A stretch of 64,000 nt of DNA from Sipunculus nudus (taxonomy: Eukaryota > Annelida > Sipuncula > Golfingiida > Sipunculidae): assembly GCA_026874595.1 (NCBI GenBank), contig CM049309.1:19161576-19225575 (forward strand). The letters run 5' to 3'. The notes under the pieces are model-generated. The model had not been told where the DNA came from and did no database searches. It worked only from the letters and a program-made list of their open reading frames with translations. A program made the translations under genes and the position numbers. Positions 1 through 9,255 of this stretch are shown here, piece by piece. The stretch's first letter is position 1. The number at the start of each line of letters is the position of its first letter.

Positions 1-330
1 GGCTCATTTGGGCACGAGCTAGTTTATACCGAAAATATATATTTAGTCAAAAATATGTTCACATAAATTTAAAAAAAAAAAATTAAGGTGGATTAGAAAA
101 GATAATTACCCTTTTCACACACAAAATGTTTTCAAAACAATTTTGGCAAAGCTGTTCAACCAAATTGGTTTGAATCTGTGTTGTGCATGCACATGGGCAT
201 CTAATATTGTAAATTCATAGTCTATATAAGAAATAGGAAGACCAATTATCAGTTATTAATATTTTACATACCTTCTGTATAAGCATAAAGCCTGCTGGAT
301 AGAACTAACTTAAAATATTGACAGAGAAAA
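1..330. other. AT-rich DNA, nothing recognised
   Basis: No open frame, repeat or motif that I can support. It runs up to the SINE-like sequence at about 338. Confidence 0.5.
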
Positions 331-337
331 TTCCTGG

Positions 338-478
338 ACAGTGGAGGGGTAAAACACTCAGCTCTCTCCACTGGCGACCCAGGTTCGATCCCTGGTGTGG
401 CTATGTGAGTGGGTTGTAATTGCCTGTCCAAGGCCAGTGGTTTTCTCATGGTTCACCGGTTTCCTTTTCCGGTTTATA
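338..478 (+). mobile_element. tRNA-derived SINE, probably 5' portion
   Basis: A B-box-like GGTTCGATCCC lies at 382-392, preceded by a poor A-box-like stretch near 343-356. Downstream is a conserved-looking block (TGTGAGTGGGTTG ... GGTTTTCTC ... CCGGTTTCC, 404-473). From memory it resembles the central domain of the MetaSINE superfamily of invertebrates. The tRNA part is degenerate (no good cloverleaf), so this is a retroposon and not a tRNA gene. No poly-A or target duplication was identified. Confidence 0.6.
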
Positions 479-649
479 TTTAAAAGGTAACAGCTGTGTT
501 GTTAACACTTGTTTGCTGCACAACATTCAGTTTGAATCCATTTCAATACTTTGCATGTGTTCTGTATTTCTTATATCTCTGACAAGATTAAAGGTTCCAA
601 TTCACCTACTTTTTTTAAAGAATTTATGGTTTTTTTTTTTTTGTTTCCT

Positions 650-1075
650 CTATGTATATCTTAATGATCTAAGGGTAATTTTGGTTGTGAAAAGTTCTTA
701 TAATGCCTCCATGAAGAATTTATGAAATTGTTTATCAACAATGCGTTTGTAAACATAGCAATGTTGACAAACAGGAAAAAGAAGTAACCTCAGATGGAAG
801 GTTGCATATATGTGGGGGTATAAAGGTCACTTGTTGCAAAACACCATTTGCAAAGCTCTTGCTTATGGGACTTGCTGCCAGATACCCTTGTTGAATTTGT
901 TTTGACTATATTGGCAGGCCACTACATATTATAAACACATTGATATAAACAAAACAAGCAGCCTGTGTTTGGTATCCATGTTTTCTGGCCTATTTTTATA
1001 AAATCTCCAAGGGATTACCTTTAGTTTATAAAAGTCAAATAGGTGATTAGGCACCTTTAAAATATTTTCTGGCTT
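650..1075 (+). repeat. Dispersed repeat R5, copy 1
   Basis: Shares ordered blocks with 45695-46130, 49280-50190 and 59795-59992: TTATAATGCCTC, TTGACAAACA, GGTTGCATATATG, GCCAGAT and ATATAAACAAAACAA. No coding capacity or clear termini are seen. The copies are well diverged, so the family is old. Class unknown. Confidence 0.55.
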
Positions 1076-1744
1076 AAATGACACTTTAGCATGTGCATTC
1101 ATACTGTTTATGATCAATTAAACAAAAGTGCCACAAACTGACACAACTATGAAAGAAAACAACCAATCATCAATTTAACTGATTATCTGGCACACCACTC
1201 ATTAACATATTTTCCAGGATATATATGAACTAGATCACAGGTGTAAAAATACTTAATTTAAAATCATAAGAAACATGGGCACATGAGTTTATATTTTCTG
1301 CATATTCCTGCATATTCCACGTCCTCAATCACAAGTTGTTAGGTGGAATTGAAGGTCCCCACCATCTTAGTGCAACAGGTAAGATAAATACCTACAAACT
1401 GATGCAATGTCATATCTCTTTTGTCAATGTGTTTCTGCAAAATAATTTGGTACTACAGCATATGCAAACTTCATCTTCATGAAAACTTATTTATTTGTCA
1501 ATCAAAATACCAGGACTGTTTTCTCTTTCTACCAAACAGAAGTACCTAATATCCTGCAACACAATTAACTGCTTAACTACTTAACATGCTCAAAATAAAA
1601 AAAAAAGTAATATCATAAAAAGGAAAAGGAAATTTCTTAATAAAATATGGAAGAGATATTTATATTTTTTTGCATTCACTGAACTTTGCCATTTCTGGAG
1701 GGACCTGGAATTGAAAGTCAAAATTAAGATTTTCATTGCTCTAA
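1076..1744. other. Unassigned AT-rich DNA
   Basis: No recognisable gene or repeat. Short poly-A/T runs only. Confidence 0.4.
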
Positions 1745-1990
1745 GATACAATGCCTCAAAAACTCAGCTTTTATCCTGCTTTGAAGTACAAAGCCTCAGA
1801 AACTCAGCTATGTCCTGCCCTAAAGTACAAAGCCTATGAAACACAATTATGTCCTGCTCTGAAGTCAAAAGTCTCAAAACTAAGTTTGAAGTGCTTAAAA
1901 GTTCAAAGCCTCAAAACTAAGCTGTGTTCTACTCTAAATTCCAAAGCCTTAACAAAAATTCCTGCACCAAAGTCTAAATCCTTAACAAAA
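1745..1990 (+). repeat. 39-bp minisatellite, open in one frame
   Basis: Units begin near 1744, 1783, 1822 and 1861, a 39-bp spacing, with the core AAGTACAAAGCCT...CTCAG...TGTCCTGC. Later copies decay. Because 39 is a multiple of 3, an ATG-initiated frame at 1751-2032 stays open and would read a 13-residue repeat (LKYKASETQLCPA). I see no promoter, splice sites or protein family, so I treat it as a minisatellite and not a gene. Confidence 0.65.
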
Positions 1991-2032
1991 AGCCATGCCT
2001 TGCTCTGTGAAGGCCAAAGATATGCCCTGTAA

Positions 2033-3640
2033 AGATATCCATAGGCCTAAGCCATCTCCTACCCTGATTAGAAATTCTGCAATTAAAAAAGATTTAGCAA
2101 TGTGACCTAAAACTGCAGGAACCTAACTGCATAAAGATTCTGAACCCCAGTAGTTACAAATCAATAGTGATGAACATTCAGAATCCAGCCACTCTGTCTG
2201 AGGCTTCAGTTAATAGGCTGTTAATGTCATCACCTGTAAATGATAGCATCCACAAGTGGGGATTACCAGAACTGCAGTCAAAGTATCCAGGCCACGGATG
2301 GCTGCCACCTAATTTTCGCAGGCCATCAGTAGGCTGCTAACCCCTGCTTGACCAGGAGGGTCCATGTAGCCAAACAAAGGGAACATCCTGTCCCTACCAA
2401 TACTATTAGAGTTAATCAATTATCTTTGATTGTTCTCAGTCTCACCACAGCATACCTGCATGAGTTTGTAACACTATACAGCCCTAGTATGAACTCCTGC
2501 TAGAACAGGCCTTGCTGTACATACAAATGATTCTTCTATTCACTATGCAGGCGCAGTATTGATCATGAACTGTAGGCCCATATTCTTGTACATTAATGAG
2601 AGTTAATTAATACACGTCCAGCAGCAGTTCATGATAAGGTCAGATCCTCATCTGAAACTCTAAGCTGAACCAAAGTAAATAAAATTATGCATAATCTCCC
2701 AAAACAAGTCTATTTTTGGCAGTCTCAAGTAACAGTTGGAAAACTCATCCTGAGGAATATGTGGAAACTTGTGTGTCAAATTTTAGGACAAATATGCAAT
2801 ATATCAAAAGCTATGTCTTTAACAAAAGTTCAGATGTGTCCTAATATGAGTAGCCATCGTTCTTTTTCAGCTGGTCATATATCTTAGATTGTTTTCATGA
2901 CATCATTCAATCACCAGCTGTCAAATGATTTTTTTCCATAAGTCAAATGACCTTGACCCCCATGAGTGGGACGGATATGTTTGGAAAGGTGGACTGATCT
3001 CTCACATTTCCAAATAATACTGTTCCAAAAAATACTGTAAAAGGCAGGTGTTTATTCAAATTTCCCTTGTTTTAAATTAGGTCTTATCTTCTAGTTTTCC
3101 TTGCAATATGTAGTTTCCAAGAAAACTTTCAAATAACCAAGATATTCTCAGAAAACAGGACAGGAATTTGTCAACAGACTTTAGTAGTAGTACATGAAGG
3201 AGTCAAATATATAACTACATTTATACAACAATTTCATCAGAAATACATTAATCAGACAAACACGTAGGCTGTTAATTACATTTTACGACACTTTAATTAA
3301 TATGCTTCTGTAGCATGTACAGCAGCATGTCAATGTATTGTTCACAAGCTCATTAACAATGCATTAATTAAGTTACCTGAGCTTCAATGGCCACTTGACC
3401 ACTCACTGACCATCTGTATGGACAGGTGTCCATCAATAAAACATGCATGGCTGTCCAATTAATCACATAAACTACCGCCTGTGAACACAGCATCAAGCTG
3501 GTTTATAGCCCAGCATGGTTATGATGAACTATATGTAGGTACATTATAGGGGTGATGTACTGTATTGGCCAGCAGTGAATGTAATATTATATTAATAATG
3601 ATACATCTATTTCAGACTCACATATCAAATAAATATTTTA
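2033..3640. other. Unassigned DNA rich in TAAT motifs
   Basis: No gene recognised. Stretches around 2560-2650 and 3260-3480 carry many TTAATTAA/CATTAA words in otherwise mixed-composition, non-repetitive sequence. They could be conserved non-coding elements, but that is speculation without alignments. Confidence 0.3.
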
Positions 3641-3646
3641 GATTTA

Positions 3647-5208
3647 CCGTAGATCCGCGTTTTGCCGCCGCACGTCGTCTAATGGCCGCACTCCATGTTC
3701 GTAAAATATCTGGAAGGCTCCTTCAGTGGAGTAAAAAATTCCCAAAACCTTACTTAATGGCCGCACCACATTCTCACCACGTTCCATTGCCCGGATGGGT
3801 ATGGGAAGTTTTGGGAACACAACGAAAAAAGGTTCTTTTCTTAAACGCTAGGCTGCAGCTAGGAATGCTGCGGTATGCTGATATGCGGTCAGGCATAACA
3901 GTTTTGGGAAACAGTTGCAACTGTTTGTGTTGCTTGGCTTTGCTAATTAATTAATTTTATTAATTTGTTAAACCGCCTGATCTACCTGATTAGAATAGAT
4001 TATAATTTGTTCGGTTTATGACGACTCATCCAAGACGAATCCTAGTAGGGCCACGAAATTAATTTGACACATCACTGAATGCCGGAGAATCTTGCGCCTT
4101 AAACTTGACTAATTAAAGTTCAATGTGACATCAAAGCATTGTATGGGACGACTGTAATTTAAACATTATTTAGACATTATATATCGTCGGTCATTTAACA
4201 ACAAAACATTTAAATAAACGACACCCGCGTCGGTGATCATATTTCCAGAACACCTCGGGTTGTGCTGATCATAATATATGCAAAATGGTGTCCGAACCGT
4301 CAACCGGCAAAAGATGCAACAGAAAATGATTACGGAACTTGCGGGCCTTTGTGTACCTTGCGCCTTTACCCTGTCTAATTAAACTTCAATGGGACATCAA
4401 AGCCAACGGTACTCTTTATGATGGCTTTTATTTACACTCTATACAACGTCGGTCAATTAACAACCTTGACAAAACCTTTTAATAAGCGAATCCCGCGTCG
4501 GGCCTTTACGCGTACACCCAGGGTCCTGCTGATCATAATATATGCACACTGGTGCCCGAACCGTCTGCTAGCAAAACGTGCAATATTTAAAGATTAAGGA
4601 ACTAGCTGGTGAGGTTATGACCTTTGAGCGCCATCTATTGACAATCTGATGAACGAAGAAGTACCTGAACGTGAACGCAGATTTAATTGCCGAAGAACGT
4701 AGGGTCTTTGGTTATCTTTTGTTTTACAGTTTATTTTAAAAGAAATGATATGTTCAAGAAATATCTTAAAATAATGTTTTACCGACATTGCAGCCATACT
4801 CAAATATAGGTACAACCGTTAGTCTGGATAGAATGCATAATTTGGCGAGTGAATATCGATCTTTTATCAATCATTGCGTGAAAATTGCCGTGGTTTATGA
4901 CTGACTCAGAAAAGTTGTATAATACATATAAGCCTGTTTAAAATATCAATTTTACATTTTATAAAATTAATAATCAATAAAATTAATATACAAATATGCA
5001 GTATCATTAAATATACGTTCCCAGTATTCACTTCTTCCTCAGCCTATTATCGACCATTGCCCCTCGGCGGGCCGTCGAGTCTCTTGTACATGTTTGAATT
5101 CAGCCTAACCTGCGTTTTATAGCCGCATCCCTTGTCGATAAATATTAGTCGGGATTTTCGGCTGTAATTCTTATTTTATGGCCGCGGCGGCAAAACGCGG
5201 ATCTACGG
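3647..5208. mobile_element. Non-autonomous TIR DNA element, 1.56 kb, TA-flanked
   Basis: The ends are perfect inverted repeats of 25 bp, beginning CCGTAGATCCGCGTTTTGCC at 3647 with the reverse complement ending at 5208. Each end is flanked by TA (3645-3646 and 5209-5210), as expected for a TA target duplication. The interior is richer in CpG than its surroundings and contains a two-copy direct duplication of about 266 bp (from 4091 and from 4357). Recurrent GGCCGCA words lie near the left end. I see no transposase frame; the frame at 3565-3954 simply reads through the left TIR. The superfamily is uncertain: the TA duplication suggests Tc1/mariner-like mobilisation, but the terminal bases are not typical. 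Confidence 0.75.
4091..4600. repeat. Two-copy internal duplication (~266 bp) in the TIR element
   Basis: Copy 1 starts CTTGCGCCTTAAACTTGACT (4091) and copy 2 CTTGCGCCTTTACCCTGTCT (4357). Both continue through GACATCAAAGC, CGTCGGTCA, CCCGCGTCGG and TGCTGATCATAATATATGCA to a GGTG[TC]CCGAACCGTC block. The copies are clearly diverged, so the duplication is older than the insertion or has evolved since. Confidence 0.7.
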
Positions 5209-5210
5209 TA

Positions 5211-7634
5211 TATTACCTGTGTTTAGAACAAAACACTCCCCAGGTACCACCTCTGTAAACTAACTGCAACTACTGTCCAAGGTTTAATAACACCCCTGGC
5301 CTAAATAATTAAAATGGTGAACTCTTAATAGAACCTCAGAAATTTGATCTATTATCTATCTTAACGACTGGAATGTTTTTTTTTCTCAGTAACACTAGCT
5401 CAATGCATATGAAACACGAATATCAAGAAGACAATAATGACATATCACAAATATATATCAATATCGAGAAGCATAAGCCTTTTACCTCTGGGCAACTGAT
5501 TCCGATAGTTAGCAAATAGAACGTTTCCTCACATTGACAAACAGGTCACAGAGGTGGTTTCCTGGCAGAATTTGCTGACGCAGGGAAAGCAACTGCCTGG
5601 TCATATGATAGCTTTTGCCTCCTTCCAGTCGCTTCGCTGACCAGCACACTGGATAAAATCATTGGACCATCAATAATTTCAGCAGAGATCAGTTACAGGA
5701 ATAATTCACCTATACCCACCATCCCTCTCACTCATATATGGCATTTTAACCTTCTTAATTAAACAGATCTATTCTGATACCTGGTGTCTGTTAACTAAAG
5801 AAAATACCTTGAACCTTTTTAAAAAACAGACCAGAAAATGCCCATTCTACCAAATTATTGGTATTTAATTTTGTTCATATCCACATGTTGATAATAGATG
5901 GGTGCATCTAAAATATTCAAAACCTATTCCACAAGGACATCTGACGATCTAGAGTTTTGCAAAGTGCATTTTGCAACTGGGGACTTTTCAACTTCTGTAT
6001 ATATGCAAGCAACCATAATATACACATACTGTAGGTTACATGGTTTGTCAATTTGACAACATTGGTGTGTTTACTGACAGCTTGTAGATAAACAAGCTTG
6101 ATCATACATCTGTCACAGATACATTATTAAAATGTTTCTTAACAGGAATTACTTAAAGAGTGCATTGTCACATATGCATCGAGTAAGTCTGAGATCACAT
6201 ATATTGTAGAGAAAAGGTGGGTGAATAGCTGGTTGATAGGCCATGGATAAAGTCTCCTTGATTTAAAGTTTTAAAATGTATAATATTGGTGCAAAGTAAG
6301 ATGATTATTGAACAAATTAACTGACATGTAACAAATTCTGGATATGAAAAGCAATATATTTGCTAAAGAGCAGGGTACATATACTTTATATGAACCATAC
6401 AAAGTTATTAGTCCAGCTTTCCAAGGGATCTTTGAAGTCTTTGATTAGATATTCCCATAAATCAGAACAAAACATTTTGTGTCAGGTGGCAAAAAAAATC
6501 AAACAACGAAATCTCAACTGAATGATTCATAGCTTTGAACATAGCAAGTTGCCATTAGAACTTGGGACCTATAAAATCCTTGAGTGGTTTGAAGCATCAA
6601 GCCATGAGTTTACGAGGCCACTTGGATCTGTTTCCTGTTGCCTTTAATCACGGGGACATATGTAGACTACATGTTAAGTGCAGCCATATTGTTCACAGAA
6701 CCCCACACATCTTTATTATACACAGAATGGGAGGTTCAATTGCATTGATCACAGAAGAACGAGTACCTAATTCTCTTCTGGTTTTATAATATCGTGATCT
6801 GATGCAGGCATCTGATACAGTGCTTCACTTTTGTTGGTCTACATGGTCAAATGCTCTTTAAACAGCCAGACTTTATTGCTTGATAAGCTGTGCATGTGAT
6901 GTCTTCTGCACACCACCGAACTACATCTGTCATAAACAGCATATCAGAGACTACTATATATATGAAGGAACTGAACACCCATCTATTCCAGACTGATTTC
7001 TTCTGACCGCAAATGACTGCAGACTTGGAAAAATTTATTTAGATACAACTCATCAAAGTATAAATCTTCTGATCTGTATCTGAGTGCTTATTTAATGATC
7101 TTGTCATCGTTGTTAAGAAAAGGTCAAAGACTTATTAAAATATATTTATTTGGAAAAATTCTAAATACATGATTACCTGTCCATGATTAACTCACCAAGC
7201 TGAATTGCTGCCACTCTATTAAACCTGTGTTTCCATGTGTGCATGTATGGCATAAGTATATGCATATATGCAAGTTTGATACTGTGGTGTTTCCATATAT
7301 AAACCAGCGTATGTAAGTAAATGCTTGAAAATAGCCACAGAAGCAATTTTCACACACAGGGTTTACATGAACTGGGTATTCCTGGTAAAATGATATCTTT
7401 CTAACATCTTTATCGGAAGATCTGCTTGATTCACTGTTCCACAGTATACTTCTGCCAGTTCACGCATATACACACACATGGAAACACAGCAAACCTTTCA
7501 TGCATATACACACACAGTAATTATTAAATCTTCAGCATTTCCATATTTTCTAGGCTGGAAATAATCAAGAAGCCATTACCTGTAGTTAAAATGTTGGAGC
7601 TGATCTGTGAGGTTATACTGATATTTTGTTATTA
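5211..7634. other. Unassigned DNA
   Basis: No gene or transposon recognised. A short stretch near 5520-5640 (TTGACAAACAGGTCACAGAGGTGG) resembles the middle of dispersed repeat R5 and may be a decayed copy. Confidence 0.35.
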
Positions 7635-7759
7635 CCTCCGCCAAGGGGTGAGGGTTATGTTTTTGCCGGCATTGGTTTGTCAGTTTGTTAGCAATATTAC
7701 TCAAAAAGTCAAAAACAGATTTTGATGAAATTTTCAAGATAGGTCCGAAATGATACAAG

Positions 7760-8331
7760 TGTAGCAAGCTCAACTTAACTGTTAGGCTATAGTTCTTTGT
7801 TCTGGGCCCTGTGTTTCCAGGATGAATTCAAGAGCTTAGATCACAGGGAAGGGAATGTCATATACACACCAAATTTTACACATACAACCTATCCTATATA
7901 TATTTAAAGTATCTACTGTCTTTTCATATCTAGATTTTATTATTTCTCAGTATTTTAAATGATTATGCTTTTTCCAGGAATAATATTTGGATTATTTGTA
8001 ATATCTCATTAGTCCTTGAATGTTCAGCTTTTAAATTTGAGATACATAAGCATAAACCAGATTACATTAAGTATTGTAAGTTTTATGAGTTTTCATCAAG
8101 TAGTTCAGATGATATATATAATTATTTGTTTTTAGAAACACAGCTTTAGGTTATTAGGTTAGCCGTGTGGCCCTCAGCAGGGGGTGCTTCGTTCAGGTCC
8201 GCACAGGACTTATTTAATGACCCGTCCTGCTGGGCAGAGGGGGTCCAGCTATCTGTATCTGACAAGTCAACATTAAATGTGATCAACAGCCAGCCTGTCT
8301 TCTTTGTGTATAGCATACAGCCCGTGCTACA
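7760..8331 (+). repeat. 5' LTR
   Basis: The LTR is 572 bp, starting TGTAGCAAGC and ending GTGCTACA. Reading it against 13991-14562 I found no difference. Possible TATA boxes are TATATATATTTAAAG (7895-7909) and, nearer the candidate poly-A signal, TATTTAA (8211-8217). Open frames over 8146-8422 on both strands are chance frames inside the LTR. Confidence 0.97.
8211..8309 (+). promoter_or_regulatory. Candidate LTR promoter and poly-A signals
   Basis: TATTTAA (8211-8217) is followed by ATTAAA (8272-8277) and a GT-rich stretch (about 8296-8309). This spacing would allow a short R region. The same signals recur at +6231 in the 3' LTR (ATTAAA 14503-14508). The assignment is by motif only; transcript ends are unknown. 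Confidence 0.35.
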
Positions 8332-8334
8332 AAT

Positions 8335-8353
8335 TGGTGGAGAGAATCCGGGG
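8335..8353 (+). promoter_or_regulatory. tRNA primer-binding site
   Basis: TGGTGGAGAGAATCCGGGG begins three bases after the 5' LTR. TGG complements a tRNA CCA end. The first nine bases TGGTGGAGA and the CCGGGG block resemble the complement of a tRNA-Ala 3' end, with an internal difference. The primer identity is therefore tentative. Confidence 0.6.
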
Positions 8354-8361
8354 TACGTCCC

Positions 8362-9249
8362 ATGCCTTACAACACAAGAGCTACAAGCAGACGATATCAA
8401 GAACAGTCACAGTCAGAGATGAACACAGAAAGCCTGTTGACTCCATTCAGGGGCCTAGCCACAGAGGATGCCAAGCTGTGGCTTACCAAATTTGAGCTCA
8501 TGGTGGCCAGCAAGGAACTGAATGACAACAGAGCCAAAAGTACTCTGCCACTGCACCTCAGTGATGGGGCTCTCAGGTGGTATATGGCCCTGCCTGGATC
8601 AGCAAAGGCAGACCTGCAACAACTGAAGTCAGCTTTCCTGCAGCGTTATGGTCCAAATGAAAACACACAGTGGTCACGAACAGCTGCCTTGTTCACCATG
8701 CAGCAACAGGAGGGAGAGACAGCAGAAGACTTCATCACCAAAATAACATCAGAAGCTGCATCAGTAGGCCTCCCTGAAGAACAAACCAAGCAAGCCATTC
8801 TCCAGGGACTGAAACCAGCAGTTCGTCAGTTTGTGCTACAGAAGGGATGTAAGACCCTGCAAGAGATAAACTCATCAGCAGCCATGGCTGAAGCCACCTG
8901 CGGTGCTGACACTTTATCATGTGGGGTGATCAAAGCTATCCAGCGCCTGGAAAAACAGCTAGAGGACATGTCTGTCCAGATGCTACAGACACAAGCACAA
9001 GTTCAAGCAGCAACAGCAGTTCACCCCAACGCAGCCTCAACCAATACAAGGTATGTTAGTAGCCAAAGGCCTGCCCCTTCCCTTAGGGCTAGGAATAGAC
9101 AGTATTTTTCGGAGCAGTGTCAAAATTGTGGAAGGGAAGCACATGCACGAAGTGATTGTCCAGCTAATGGATTAGAATGTCACAGGTGTGGGAAATTAAA
9201 CCATTATGCCAGGATGTGTCGTTCAGCACCAAGACCCAACCAGCAATGA
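8362..9249 (+). CDS. gag: Gag nucleocapsid polyprotein
   Basis: Gag is a 295-residue structural polyprotein that would form the cytoplasmic virus-like particle and package element RNA. The first ATG after the primer site (8362) is taken as start; Met20 is an alternative. Residues about 35-180 match the retrotransposon gag capsid fold (pattern GALRWYMAL ... LKSAFLQRYG, then helical segments). A Gln-rich linker follows. Two CCHC zinc knuckles of the form C-x2-C-x4-H-x4-C lie at Cys253/Cys256/His261/Cys266 and Cys273/Cys276/His281/Cys286 and would bind RNA. The frame ends at TGA (9247-9249) and is in the same frame as pol, so a minority of translation could continue into pol. No internal lesion is seen. 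Confidence 0.95.
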   Translation: MPYNTRATSRRYQEQSQSEMNTESLLTPFRGLATEDAKLWLTKFELMVASKELNDNRAKSTLPLHLSDGALRWYMALPGSAKADLQQLKSAFLQRYGPNENTQWSRTAALFTMQQQEGETAEDFITKITSEAASVGLPEEQTKQAILQGLKPAVRQFVLQKGCKTLQEINSSAAMAEATCGADTLSCGVIKAIQRLEKQLEDMSVQMLQTQAQVQAATAVHPNAASTNTRYVSSQRPAPSLRARNRQYFSEQCQNCGREAHARSDCPANGLECHRCGKLNHYARMCRSAPRPNQQ

Positions 9250-9255
9250 CAATTA
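9244..9255 (+). promoter_or_regulatory. Putative gag-pol stop-codon readthrough site
   Basis: The gag terminator reads CAA-TGA-CAA-TTA. Downstream pol codons stay open in the same frame from 9250 to 13566. CAA-stop-CAA-UUA is the leaky context of tobamoviruses (consensus stop-CAR-YYA), here with UGA in place of UAG. No -1 slippery heptamer is needed, because the frames already agree. Readthrough itself is inferred, not shown. Confidence 0.75.

Noticed and set aside
338-420. tRNA gene
   Set aside because: A B box is present but the acceptor, D and anticodon arms do not pair. It belongs to a SINE.
3565-3954. 129-codon plus frame as a transposase
   Set aside because: It starts outside the TIR element, reads through the left TIR and has no transposase motif.
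8146-8422. Open frames on both strands in the 5' LTR (and 14377-14703 in the 3' LTR)
   Set aside because: They lie within or run out of LTR sequence and resemble no protein.
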